The position numbers and the translations under genes are program-made. A DNA stretch of 64,000 bases from Poronia punctata (lineage: Eukaryota > Ascomycota > Sordariomycetes > Xylariales > Xylariaceae). Every line of letters starts with the position of its first letter. The stretch's first letter is position 1. The DNA lies in NCBI GenBank assembly GCA_022579005.1, contig MU401544.1, positions 1-64,000 on the forward strand, written 5' to 3'. Shown one piece after another: positions 46,063 through 58,005 of the stretch. A model generated the notes under the pieces. It ran no database searches and was not told where the DNA came from. It saw only the letters and a list, made by a program, of their open reading frames with translations.

Positions 46063-46852
46063 CCTTGTCTTTTTACTTCTTTCAAGCTTGCAGTACAGGT
46101 AGGAATATGTAGCCTCTCTACGCCACAATGGAAGTGGCTACCTCGGCCCTATGTGAAGCCTTCAAGACGGAGCGGAGTTTCGCACGGTCGTGATGACGCA
46201 ACTATACGGGGATAGGACTCAAACTCCTGTCTATCGAGGTCACGATTGATACGTGCGGAAGAACCACATAATGGAGAAAGGCAATTAAATTGAAAGTGCG
46301 GCTGATTCTAGATCTATGAAGACGGGTAGTATAATGGTAGGTTGGGTACTTAAGTAGACAGTTCCTTCCTATCAGTTCTAACAAGACTGAGATCTCGGCC
46401 GTCGGCGTTTTCAAGGGTGTGGACGAGGGTAGGTAGATTGATTGACATCACATGTCGCTTGGGGATCTTGAAGACTGCTAAATGGATACCTATACCGATA
46501 TAGTGGGAACAGGGGGGTACCTACCGTAACAGGCCTAGCACGTACACGCACTGCGCAGTGGATGAGTATTAATTAAGTACCTAGCGGGCTGGCGGGGTTG
46601 GTTGAGCTAAATATGTGTTAACGGGAAGTGGTGGGGCAGCTTATCCGTAATGGTAAATGTTGATAGAGCTGCAGCTTTTTTGGGTTGAAATAATAGGTAT
46701 TATTAGATGCCAACACGATACCAAAACTACGAGAACATTACAAGAAAAACCCAAAGTCGACGAATTGAGACCCCGTCTTTTACCACCATTACTTCAGACT
46801 TATAGCCACAACGCTTGAAACATCCCGGACAGGCTGCGAATAAAATAAAGCG
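46063..46852. other. Divergent promoter region
   Basis: This is the shared upstream region of the peroxin (-) and RRP4 (+) genes. No other gene or RNA is recognised. Confidence 0.5.
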
Positions 46853-48009
46853 ATGCCAATCACGATATTACAGCCTGCGCCAGCAGCACCTTACATACCC
46901 AGAAACACCAACAATGGCCCAGACTCGGATTCCGACTCAGACTCCGACGGGGGAGTAGACGTCGAGGGAGACGTCTCCATGGAAAGACAATCGAAGCGGT
47001 TCCGCCGGGCACATTACGACTCTATAGTGACGCCAGGCGAAGTAATAACAGAAGACCCCCAATGGATGCGGTAGGCACGAACGACCGACCGACTTCTCCC
47101 CATCTTAATTGATTTTTCCACTAATATTTTCTTCTTTTCTATCACTACAGAGGCCATGGAACATACACGACAACCGAGCCCCCAGCCATCGTATCCTCGG
47201 TCGCAGGCACACTAGCCAAGACCAACAAACTCCTATCCGTGCGGCCTCTGCGCGCAAGATATACCCCGGAGATAGGCGATCTCGTAGTAGGCCGGATAGT
47301 AGAGGTACAATCGCGACGATGGCGCGTCGATGTCGGCGCCTCGCTCCTGGCCCAGCTACCCCTCTCGGCCATCAACTTACCAGGCGGGATCCAGCGCCGC
47401 CGCACCGAGACGGACGAGCTGCAGATCCGGACCTTCTTCTCCGAGGGCGAGCTCCTCGTGGCCGAGGTGCAGCAATTGTACGCCGATGGGTCGGCCGTGC
47501 TACACACGCGGTCGCTCAAGTACGGAAAGTTGCGTAACGGCCTGTTCATGGCCGTGTCGGGCACGGGCGGTGGTGGTGGTGTCGTGCGCTCGCGCCGTCA
47601 GGCTTTCGCCATGGATATCGGGTCCGGGGGCCGTGCCGACGACGCCGAGAAGATCGATGTCATACTGGGCGTTAATGGATATATCTGGATCAACAAACAT
47701 GTCGAGGGCGAGGGCCCGGCTGCCGAGACGTCCGGTCCGGCTATCACTCGTGTCGAGGAGAGTGTCGGGTTGAATGTCTACTCGAGCCAGAACGATGAGA
47801 TACCGACGGAGACGATGCGAGAGATTGCTCGGGTCAGAGGGGTTATCGAAGCCCTGGTACAGCATGGCTTGCGCGTCGATGAAGAGATGGTTGTCAAGGG
47901 GTACCATGAGGCCGTCGAGTTGGCTAGAGGTGACGGTGACGGGGAAGAGACGCTGTATTTGGGTGGCGAGAGGGGAAAGAGGTTGGCGGATACTCTTGTT
48001 GGCCGGTAG
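46853..48009 (+). CDS. RRP4: Exosome complex cap subunit Rrp4
   Basis: Two exons (46,853-47,070; 47,151-48,009) joined at CG|A (Arg) give 358 residues. An acidic N-terminal insert with (Asp-Ser)n leads into the conserved [20 protein letters not shown] block. The S1 domain ([22 protein letters not shown]) and a KH-type C-terminal domain ([11 protein letters not shown]) follow. Rrp4 is one of three RNA-binding cap proteins of the nuclear and cytosolic exosome, which trims and degrades RNA 3' to 5'. The 80-base intron splits the conserved block exactly, which confirms the join. A Gly-rich insert (GTGGGGG, about residue 215) lengthens the S1-KH linker. Confidence 0.95.
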
Positions 48010-48706
48010 GATTGATACCTGACATATAGTACGCGAATCACCTTCCTCGGGCAATAACAGGGGTCCATGAAGATTAATTCGATACCAAACGATGACATTA
48101 CAACGATTGTCGTTGCGGGCCACTTGCTGAGCGATAATACGTGAGCATAGGCTACTGGCGACAAGAAGTTATCCTTACTTGGCGTGGCAACGATTCAACT
48201 CTTCAAGACACCACGTGCCTGCTTCTTCGAACATAGTCTGAATTATGAATAACTCAAGTTCTGTCCGCAAACACGACGGAGACAGCGATCTGAGGTATAG
48301 TAACGACAAAAGATATATAGCTAGACAGTCTACGCAGATAATGTTCTTGAATCTTACAGGCTAGGCATATATATTTTCCAAGGGCTTTCTGCCATTTATT
48401 GATTATATGCTACATTACCACACATCCGTTACCCCTGCCATTCATACGCTGGCCAGAGTAATTAAATGATTTGTGAGTAATAGCGCAGCTAAGAAAAATC
48501 AGAGCTTAGGAACAGGCGAATCAGGATCTTGCAAGAAACAACGTCAGCCCGAGCCGAATTCTAAATGATCGCATACAAAGAAGGATAGATAGTCAGAACA
48601 TGAGCCCCCGATTCACCTGCCTCGTCTTGCGATACCTTCATCGCGCCTTTCCTCATAAAAACCTACAAGAGAAAGAAACGGTCGGAAAGAGGAGAACGCG
48701 CGTGGC
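48010..48706. other. Spacer between convergent genes
   Basis: This holds the 3' ends of RRP4 (+) and the aldehyde dehydrogenase (-). Nothing else is seen. Confidence 0.5.
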
Positions 48707-50393
48707 TCATTGGCGCAGCTTGTTCAGATAAGGAGATAGTTGATGAGACTGAGTGAAAGCGACGTAGCCCGCTGCGAGCAGTGTGAGCCACCGGATCAAC
48801 GCACCTTTGGCGCTGGTGCCGCCGAGCCCAAACACCAACCACCAATAGTAGCCCAATCCTCGGATCTCCCGGCCGTTGCGGTCAAAGTTGGGCTTAACAC
48901 TGTTCATCCACAAGAACTGCTTGAAGTCGGCCGGGGAGTGGGGTAGGTAGCGCACGCGCAACAGCTTATCCATCCAGTTGGGCGTCGCCACCACGGTGCG
49001 ACGGTGTGTGAAGCATTCGAACGAGGTCTTGCCGTGGTAAGCACCAGTTCCAGACTCGCCGACGCCGCCAAAGGGGATGGTAGATATTGACCCGTGCATA
49101 TACGAGTCGTTTATGCTTGCACCACCCGACGTGACATTGCTAAGGACTATAAGGGCAAGATGATTAGTCGGTCGTTTACTCATCGGGGATACCAAGGATT
49201 TGGTTGAGCTTACCTAGATCATTCTCTGCCTTGGATCCGAACGTCATGAGAGATAGAGGGGTGCGGTCGACCTTCTTCATGATTTTAATGGCCTCCTTGA
49301 CGTTGTCGACAGGCAAGATGGACCAGATAGGACCAAAAGACTCGTCGACCATCATCGGGTCATCAATCGAGTCGACGAGCACGGCCGTCGGCGAAATGTA
49401 GAGCTCGGATCGGTCTGTCTCGCCACCCATCACGATCTTGCCGTTGCTCGTATCCAACATCTTCTTGATGCGGTCAAATTGCCTCTCGTTCACGATGCGT
49501 CCATAATCGGGGCTGGCCTTGGGACCCTTGGGAAAGAACTCATTGTACGAAGCGTTGAGGTGCTTGATGAAGTCATCCACCAGCTCCCGCTCCACGCACA
49601 CATAGTTATGAGAAATGCAAACTTGGCCGGCGTTGTTGCACTTTCCCCATAGGAGACGACGGGCAGCCAGGGCCAGGTTAGCAGCCTTGGAGATGAAAGC
49701 AGGATTCCTGCCGCCCAGTTCCAGAGTCACGGGGGTCAAGGACTCGGCAGCCTTCTTGGCAATGATTCTGGCAACAACGGGGTTACCGGTATAGAAAATC
49801 TTGTCCCACTTCTCGTTCAGAAGAGCGGTGGTCTCAGGGATAGCACCGTTGACAACGAAAAAGCTGCCCGGGTCTAGGTACTTCTCGACCATCTCCTTGA
49901 TCACCATGGCGGTGGCAGGAGCGCTCTCGGAGGGCTTGAGGACAGCAGTGCACCCGGCACTGATTGCGCCCACAAGGGGGGCTAGAAGAAGCATGACGGG
50001 GAAGTTGTAAGGCCCGATGATGAGTACCGAGCCCAATGGTTCCTTCCGGATGCGAGGCTTCAAGGGTGTGAAGGTGATCGGATAGTCCAAATCGGTGTCG
50101 TCTTGGACCCAAGTCTTCAACTTCTTGAGCGCTAGGTTAAGGTCAGAGAGACAGAATGAGACCTCGGCGAGAATAGCCTCGTGAGATGGTTTGCCGAGAT
50201 CCTTATTCAAGGCGGCGACAATTTTGGGCGAGTAGTCTGTTATGGCCCAATAGAGCTTCCGCAGCTGTACGAGACGCCATTCTACGTCCTTTGTCTTCTG
50301 CGACTCGAAGGCATCGCGTACCGAGGCAGCAAAGCGAGCGACGTCCTCCAAAGGTGTAGCCTCGAAAGGTGCAATCTTTATGTCGGTCGCCAT
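48707..50393 (-). CDS. Fatty aldehyde dehydrogenase (ALDH3 family, Hfd1-like)
   Basis: Two exons, complement(48,707-49,146; 49,214-50,393), with a 67-base intron (GTAAGC...TATAG) give 539 residues. ALDH landmarks are present: the NAD-site motif IIGPYNFPVMLLL, catalytic base region LELGG (Glu225) and nucleophile Cys259 in NNAGQVC, then the ALDH3-type block GGVGESGTGAYHGKTSFECFTH after the intron. A hydrophobic segment near the C-terminus (IRWLTLLAAGYVAF) would anchor it to a membrane, as in mammalian FALDH and yeast Hfd1. The enzyme oxidises long-chain fatty aldehydes to acids with NAD(P). Its C-terminus ends in a polar tail beyond the helix. Confidence 0.94.
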
Positions 50394-51388
50394 TCTCGGT
50401 GACTTGCGAACGGGTTAAATCAGAGACTTGTTGAGTTGAAGATGTTATAATGCGACGGTGTGGGTTGCTATAAGATTATTCGAGCGGACACAGCAGAAGA
50501 ATGTGATAAAATACAGAACCAACAACCAAGCGAAGGGTGAGCCTGTAATATATGAATTAGGTCGGAAAATGAGAATCAATGCTTCCGGTAGTATACAAAC
50601 AGGAAGTTGAGTTGCTTTGGTATTTTTCTATCTTCTTCGTGTACATGTAAAGATTGAAGCTACTGGTAAGAACTAGGTATCATAAGAGGTGGGGAGAGAG
50701 GAGAGGACGATATAGACTAGTCCTCAAAAGTACCAAGTTGAACACCCGAAATAGACGCTATACCGAAATGAATGCCTCGGACAGTTCTCGTTGCTGATTT
50801 CTAGCATGCCAAGTGTTGTGAGCGACCTTTCAATTCGTGAAAGGACAGTAATGGAGCTTGCAATAGCTGTTGGAATCGTGGGCTAGAGCTGCAGTAAGTG
50901 CAAGGGGGGTGACGCCCAAGTCCCGGGCCAAGTATGACCTCAGAAAGGACGAACCGAGGCATTCTCCAGGCTGGGGTAATTGGCCCGTTGGTCAAGGCGC
51001 ATCACCTACCCTGCAGGCTGCATGTACGATAAAACGGCTTGGACCTGGCTTCATGCTATCGGTGGGGTTGCCAGGGGGCCAGGCACTCCAGGTTTCCTAC
51101 CTTATCCCGTCCGAAAATGAAGAGGGGAATAGAGCCACAGCAAGCCACACGCACAATAGCAACGAGCCACAATTAGCAAAAGTGGAGCTACCCTAGCGAG
51201 CGACCCACTCCTTTCTGCGATACACCAGAAAAAAGTAAGAAGTGCATTAAATTCCCCCTCCATCGCGAACTTTTTTCCTCAGGCTCACGAACCACTTCAG
51301 ACAATCCCCAAAACTCGCCCAACACCCTAAAGGCGCAGGATTAAACCTCTTTGCGTCCTCAATTACTCTCATCAGACAATCCGCAGCA
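50394..51388. other. Divergent promoter region
   Basis: This is the upstream region shared by the aldehyde dehydrogenase (-) and RPL22 (+). No supported gene is found; the frame at 50,870-51,196 has no recognisable features. Confidence 0.5.
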
Positions 51389-52021
51389 ATGGCTCCTCAG
51401 ACAGTACGTATCACTTGACACCGCTTTGCTGTTGGCCCAGTCTCTCTGGTCCAATCCAGCGAGATCATGGCGTGATGCAGTAGGCTAAGGTCAAATTCTC
51501 AACATGTAGAAGAAATCCGGCAAGGCTGGCAAGCAGACGAAGAAGGTACGTTAAAACAAGGTTCACTCTTCCGATTCCCAATCACCCCCCCTGTCCATGC
51601 TAACATTGGGCAAATCAGTTCGTCATCAACGCTTCGCAGCCCGCTAGCGACAAGATCTTCGACACCGCTGCCTTCGAGAAGTTCCTCCAGGACAAGATCA
51701 AGGTCGACGGCCGTGTCGGCAACCTCGGTGATACCATCACCATCCAGCAGGTTGGCGACGGAAAGGTCGAGATCACCGCCCACAATGAGCTCTCCGGCCG
51801 CTACCTCAAGTACCTGTTAGTACCGACTTACATGCCTTGATTGCCGTATTGGCTTGCAATGATGACATGGGAGCTAACGCAACTACCACCACAGGACCAA
51901 GAAGTTCTTGAAGAAGATGCAGCTCCGTGACTGGCTCCGCGTCGTCTCCACCTCCAGGGGAGTGTACGAGCTCAAGTTCTTCAACGTCGTTAACGACGAG
52001 GCCGATGATGATGACGAGTAA
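51389..52021 (+). CDS. RPL22: 60S ribosomal protein L22 (eL22)
   Basis: Four exons (51,389-51,403; 51,510-51,545; 51,619-51,815; 51,895-52,021) give 124 residues, normal for fungi. The first exon holds only five codons, followed by a Lys-rich exon (KKSGKAGKQTKK), then the body FVINASQPASDKIFD...[25 protein letters not shown] and the usual acidic end (EADDDDE). A tiny first exon and several 5'-biased introns are typical of fungal ribosomal protein genes. An AATAAA sits about 95 bases past the stop. Confidence 0.97.
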
Positions 52022-52272
52022 TCGAGCCACTTTTATTTGCTATATGGAAGTAGACGGCAGTATAGGGATTCGGATCATGCTTTGCATGGAAAAGCTTCTT
52101 AACGACTGGCGTCAAAAATAAAATGGACACGATCTCAAGCCAAATTTTCGTTTTGATATTTGTGCCTGTGGTGACTTGATGCTTGAACCATGCAGCATGA
52201 TGTAAATCTTGATATCTATACTCTACCCGTAAATGTAAATGAATGTCTACCAGAATTTTAGTACCATTTGTA

Positions 52273-53352
52273 TCATGGCAACGCTCTCATAACGCCTTCA
52301 AACGCTACCAAAGCCATTGCGTTTGCCGGGAATGCCCTCAAAAAGCATGGCACAAACCCTCTCCAATACCCCTTAGCTCCATTCTCCCGATACACAGCTC
52401 GGGCCGCCTCCGCCCAATTTCTGAATTTGGGCGTCCCGTCACTGAGCTTCCCGCCCATCGGGTCCGTCATGATGCGTTGCTTGACGACATCACTCGGATA
52501 GCTCGTAAGCCAAAAGATCTGAGCGCTCAGCCCGCCCGCCCAGAAATTGATGGCGGGCGCGGAAAGGCTAGTGCGGTCGCGCATCAAGCGGGAGAAGACG
52601 TCGTAAGACCCCCACCAGAAGAAGAAGAAGGATCGAAAGATGAGAGTAGCCGCAAGACCCTTGTACACGCCGCGGATACCGTGGGCACCGTAGATCTTGC
52701 GCAGACAATCTATAGGCCCTTGGTACAGACGGTCTGCCTTTTGCGCCGAGTACTGGATCTGCAGGCGGGCCTTGACGTGCTCGACGGGGGCGGCGATGAA
52801 CGACACGGTCGAGCCGGCCATGATTCCGGCTATTCCGTGGCCGTAGGACGGGAGGTGCGCGTTTGCCACGGCGGGTGGTTGAATGACGTCGAGCTCGTCG
52901 GGGGATATGGGCGGGAGGAAGACGTGCTCGGCGAGTAACCGGCGGTAGATGGTCAGACTTCCCAGCATCAGGGAATCCATAAACATCCAACCTACTAGAG
53001 GTGGCGATGCCCCCTTGTACAGGCCGCGTACGCCTTCATTTCGAACCGTTTGGACTACGCAGGCCAAGGGCCCGCTGAAGCGCGTCGCATCGGTTGTTTG
53101 CAGACGGACTTTTACCGTATCAAAGGGGTGGCCGACTGTAGAAGAGTTAGTGGGTTGGCAGATCAGGTCAGGTCAATTGAGTTTTCCGAATAGGTATAGG
53201 TATTCGTGCGACGGAAGCTGGTTCGGTCTGGGGATAATTAAGTTTCACGTACCCGAAAGCTTGGCGATGCCGGAGAACACGCCCGCTACAAAACCTTTGT
53301 AGTTTTGGCTCTTGCCCGTTGGCGCCGGCCCCTGCTTCTTCTCAGCTGCCAT
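52273..53352 (-). CDS. Mitochondrial carrier (SLC25 family, Ymc1-like)
   Basis: Two exons, complement(52,273-53,135; 53,253-53,352), with a 117-base intron give 320 residues. Three tandem carrier repeats each show the signature: GHPFDTVKVRLQ (first, right after the splice), APVEHVKARLQ (second), SYPSDVVKQR (third). The protein is a six-helix inner-membrane exchanger. The second-repeat PVEH is shared with yeast Ymc1/Ymc2 and ornithine-type carriers, suggesting an amino acid or carnitine-like substrate, but this is not diagnostic. Exon 1 supplies the start and first helix (GFVAGVFSGIAKLS). It converges with RPL22, with only about 250 bases between stop codons. Confidence 0.92.
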
Positions 53353-54000
53353 TTCGGCAAATGCTACATTTGCCTAATGTTGAGCCTCGAGTTGTTGAAT
53401 TTGTTAAGCAATCGCATAGATTGTCGTATTCTGTTTACTTTGGTGGCGGTCGGATCCGAGTTTTACGGAGCTAGGGCCGAAATCGGCGCTCTGGCCTTCA
53501 AGTCCTCCTACCACAACAACGGTTATATACACGTAGGCCTAACCTACATTTCTCTTTGTGTGCACAACCCATGACAAAGGAGTTTTTGCATGAGGTGCAA
53601 ATTGAATAGTCCAAGTTCAGTACCAGATGAGCTGATCTACTCGTAGTCGGATAACGGTAGCACGGTACAGTACAGATATTGTCATGATAATGCCCAGAAC
53701 ATCGGTGGTCAGAGCTTGAAATAGATAGCCTATCACTACCTACTTGTTATAGACTCGATAGTCCCTGGATTAGGATCGTAAATTAGTCGGGTTGGAGCCG
53801 CGTATCTGGCTATGTATAATATTAGCCTTGCACAACCTCAGGCTACGGCCTTAAATGAAATCTTCGTCTCGTGTTGGCTCGAATACCTTTGTCCTGTGTT
53901 GTTTACACCTAGTTACCTATTTACTCCAGTCATTCAGAAGCTGTGAACAAGACCGGCGTTACATGACCCTGGCAACAAGTCAGTAACCCATCAGACAATT
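53353..54000. other. Spacer upstream of tRNA-Thr
   Basis: This is the carrier promoter followed by ordinary spacer DNA. No gene is supported; the frame at 53,305-53,574 overlaps the carrier start and looks random. Confidence 0.5.
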
Positions 54001-54092
54001 GCCCCTATGGCGTAGTGGTAGCGCGTGTCACTTGTATACCAAATAACTACAAGATTATGACAAGGTCTCTCGTTCGATCCGGGATGGGGGCA
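54001..54092 (+). tRNA. tRNA-Thr(UGU) with 20-base intron
   Basis: A complete cloverleaf. The acceptor stem pairs 54,001-54,007 with 54,085-54,091, discriminator A at 54,092. The D arm is 54,010-54,024, the anticodon stem 54,026-54,030 pairs with 54,058-54,062, and the T arm is 54,068-54,084 with loop TTCGATC. The loop reads C-T-TGT-A-A once the intron at 54,037-54,056, in the canonical 37/38 position, is removed. It decodes ACA threonine codons. T-rich stretches downstream could end Pol III transcription. It is the only tRNA I find in the window. Confidence 0.93.
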
Positions 54093-54823
54093 AAAACATT
54101 TCTTTTTAGTGATCTCTTTTGGTTGGTTCTTTTTTTTTCTTTGCCCTGAATCCGTCAAGTTGGAATTCGTGCCATATTAGATAGATAGATAGGGTGGTCG
54201 TAGCAGACTCGTAGTTAGGTTCAATCTTCCCGTTGGTGGGGGGTTTGAGATCCTTCCGCTTCCTTCAACGTTCTACCAGAATAGACCCCGCGAGAACTAC
54301 ATCAAACTTTTCAGAGGAGCGAATGAGCTTGTGAGTGATTTGGAACCCCCATCCACAACTATTGAGCTCACGGGTTGCAGTATATTATGTCGGTCTTGTT
54401 TGATTATTTTGAAAACTCGGTCACCAGCTTGTTCTTCATAGTCCTCTTCTGCTTGGCCTCCATCTGCCTTTCTTTTTTCGTTATCGTTAAATATGGTAAG
54501 TGTACAGTTCTCCCTCACCGTAGGGACCAGCTAGGGCCGCTTCCATGGGTCTAACTCGTATTTTATTCTTTTCTGTATGACTCCCTAAGAACTATTACCG
54601 TGGGTTGGTTCATAAACTGAGGACTCTCGGTTGGAATAGGAAAGCGTTTGTCCCTTTTTTTCTCCCATTCATGCATGTGTCTGTAGGGTCTGGGACCTTC
54701 TAATATCCCAGCTCCAAAGACAAGCCAAGTCTTAATCGTATAGTACAAATCAGAAAGCAATGCGTCCTGTCCACTCGTACATACATACATACCTACATCA
54801 TTATAGGCAGACAGATGGGTGAT
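54093..54823. other. Spacer downstream of tRNA-Thr
   Basis: Ordinary spacer with a short GATA-type repeat (AGATAGATAGATAG near 54,180) and T-rich stretches (possible Pol III stop). It is the 3' flank of the membrane protein at 54,824. Confidence 0.5.
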
Positions 54824-55517
54824 TCAATTAATCACAAGCCCTTCTCTCGCCTTTTGTCTCGCCTCCGCTATTCTAGTTTGCCGTCTCTGCATGTACAGAA
54901 ATACGACAACCGCAATGAGGACTACTAGAGGAACGACTACGCCTGCGGCGATGGCGGCGCTGCTATCATGATGTCCGCCCGTATGAGAGGCACTCGGTGA
55001 CTTGGGAGCCCCGGTCGTCTGACAAACACAATCATGATTAGATGATGAGAAAAAACCTAGAAAGAGTTCTCCCGATATGTGAGACAAGCTCAGGGAAGGA
55101 CATGGTATTTATTTACTTACATTTGATTCGCTACCGCCCGCCGGAGCTATCTCGAATAAGGGCGAAGAAGCGAGGATTGGCCCTCGCCCTTCCTGAGGTC
55201 GGACTCTGAGTTCGTATTCCGCTGTCGGGAGAAATGGCAGAGGCAATGGTATCTCTCTCCATAGGTAAGAGTTGTTAGTTAGTCCAGCTGTTGTTAATTT
55301 ATAGGGGTCAGTACAATGTTTTTCCCGGGCAGGTAGAGGCGCAAAAAAGCTCACTCGCGATGACCACCTCTATCACGTTCGCTTCATGCTCGCTTGTCTT
55401 GTTCACGATCAGGACTTGTAGCTTCACCGGATACTCGGTTACGTTCGATATATCCCATTGTAGAAGCAGATCGGTGTTCCGGGTGACGTTGCTGAAATCA
55501 GTGCGGAAAGAGGCCAT
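54824..55517 (-). CDS. Single-pass membrane protein with N-glycosylated ectodomain; 5' end uncertain
   Basis: Three well-supported exons, complement(54,824-55,018; 55,121-55,287; 55,355-55,517), give 174 residues from the ATG at 55,517. The first two exons encode a beta-rich domain with several N-glycosylation sites (SNVT, NKTS, NNSY), ending in a Ser/His-rich linker. A strong membrane helix (AAIAAGVVVPLVVLIAVVVFLYM) and a short basic tail (QRRQTRIAEARQKARE) follow. Layout resembles fungal cell-surface proteins with a Kre9/Ig-like ectodomain, but no family can be named. No signal peptide follows this ATG, although glycosylation sites and topology call for one, so an upstream exon is probably missing; a candidate lies at 55,787-55,888. 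Confidence 0.6.
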
Positions 55518-58005
55518 GGGTTTCTCTATATGTAGGTATATGCAGTTGAAAACTTGATGTTTTCTGTCCTTGACCACCTCGGAATGTTATTTTTCCAAGG
55601 AGGGCCATTGCTGAAGAAGCTGATGCCGTGCGTGACACTTGGTTTTAGGCTGATGATACAGCAAAGTCTTGTCTTCTACCTTGTAGCTACACGATAAACT
55701 TATCTTATACCTAACCTTAGCCCATTTTTCTCGAAGGCGAGGGAGTGCTACTTACTCTTCTACCATTCGCAATATGTGATACTCACTTATCGGTGGCTTG
55801 CCGCCCAACGATATTATAATACAGCCACTTCTGCAATCGACGAGAAATATCTCCCTCGGATCCGGTTCCACGACAGATAATTCTCTCTCTACATGGAAAA
55901 AAGGGACAGATCAAGCATAGGTGTTCCTCCGTCAATTTATGTACCCTGGTCTTTGTCCTCGGCTTCTCGGGTCGCTTATTGGGATAAAAGTGAGGGTTAT
56001 TATCGTTCAGCCAATAGAGGGACGAAGTGGCGACAAACTCCTGAATATCGCATTTCTTGGCCGATCTTACCTTACTCTCGGGCTTTAATTATGATATCTG
56101 CTCAAATAAGCCGAGGACACAATGAGACCTGTTCAAAATCGCTTACGAAGGGTCGAATGACTATTTAGGATGCTGTCCTGAAGGTCTAGACACCGTTAAT
56201 TAAGATGACGGGAAGTCGAGGTTAGGTATAATTAAGTGGTGAGATACTACCATATGGCATACTCGACACTCGCGTCCACTTTAGATTAGGGAGAGATCGC
56301 TTGACGTCGTAGGTAAACATATCCGCCCTGTCGATCTTGTAAGCTTATTCAGGGGTTAATTGTGCCGAGGGACAACGCCGTTTAGTTACAAGAATGTCAG
56401 CTTACGAGCTAGTATAAAATAACCCGCGGCCAAAGGTGCTTTACACTGCATACCTATACATACTCATTTCATTGCTGTCATATCCTCAGCCATTCTTCAC
56501 CTGTATGACATGCTGAGACATCTAGATCACTCGGGTCGGTCTGGCGCAGAACAAAACAGGACTGCATCACCATATCTAGATAGTCCCCCAACGGCATCAC
56601 ACAGCGCGCCAGTAGAGACTATCACAGCTTTCCCTTCCATCTTCGTTGTTGTAGTAGCCCCCGACTGACTGACTGAACCAACCGAATGAGAAACCACCTG
56701 TAGTCACCTACTCAACATCGGCAATAAGACATAACACAGCACACAATCTGAATATCCCGCTTGTCCTGTACGGCTAGGTGCTCTAACCTCTATGTTTTAG
56801 CTTTGAGTCCTAGCCAATAATCATCATCAAGCAGTGAAAAAAAAAAGAATTCGTACGCAGGCTTCATGTGACACCTATTTGGATCTGGGCCCTGGAAGGA
56901 CAGGGGCCTCAGCCCTTCCGAGTTCCGACTCATTTTAGCAAAACGGTGTTTACTCCTCGTACAGAGGAATATGAAGATGGCGTGACGCGAATAGGATATC
57001 TTAGTGAGTGGGGCTGATCTCATAGCTGAAAAGATAGGTAGATTATAACAACAACAATTACCTACCTAATTGCACATCTACGAGTACCTAGCAGATTAAT
57101 AGTTTTTCTCTATTTCCCCTAATAATATATACCTAGACTACTGTTGCAAACAGGTTCAACCTTCCTTACGTGCGTATACCTATTTTCTCCTCTCTTTTCA
57201 TACCCGTGCCAACATTAATAAAAGCCATTTACGCGTACTCGTAGTGGATAATAACGCGGCTTGGCGCTTACAATGCTTGAAAGATAACGCGGACTATTCT
57301 AGGTTACCTAGTCTAGCCCACCTCTCAGTACCGAGCTACCCCAGATTCAAGAGTGGAGGGTTGGGTTGTTGGCTCCCGCTCTAGAAAGAGACCCATAATT
57401 ACCACATGATCAGACGGAAGCGTCGGAGCTTGTGATGCAACTCTGACATTCAAGGTCACGGATTCTACTCTAGTTCATATCTAGTCTCACAGTTGCTTTC
57501 TTGGTCTGTACATCTATCTAGTGTTTGCTCGCACACCAAGCATGTATGGCGCAATCCTCAGGTTTGTGCATCGACATTTGGTGACATATGAGTACCTACT
57601 CACTCAGTAAATCCAACAATTCTACGGCGGTTTGGCACCCCCTCTTTGCACTAAGCCAATACTGTCACCAGTAATATGCATTCCCCCAAGACAAGGCAGG
57701 TGCCAGCGCATCCCGATGCGGGGCTGGTAGATAATCGTATTCCAGCTCCGTTCCAGGTTCAATATGATAACAGCCATTTCTCCCCGTGGGGAATAATTGC
57801 TCCCTCTTCTTCCAGGCTCGTCATTCTTTATTCGTTTCCAAACGGAACGTTTGAAGTGTGCGCAATTTCAATCCCCCGCAATAGACCAAATGTAACAGCC
57901 ACAATACCTTTTTCTGCAAAAGGGACTTACTTCATTGCGGACCTATAGTCGCACTTACTCTCCAAACCTGTGACTTTGGGCTACCTAGGTCCTAGGGTGC
58001 TTACC
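55518..58005. other. 2.5-kb intergenic region, possibly with a missed 5' exon
   Basis: This includes the candidate exon at 55,787-55,888 (-), then about 2 kb of ordinary spacer with TAGG/CCTA repeats near 57,060. Frames such as 57,676-57,948 show no resemblance to known proteins. The last part is the promoter of the Yippee gene. Confidence 0.5.

Noticed and set aside
57676..57948. 90-codon frame
   Set aside because: No motif or homology and no adjoining exon; kept as spacer.
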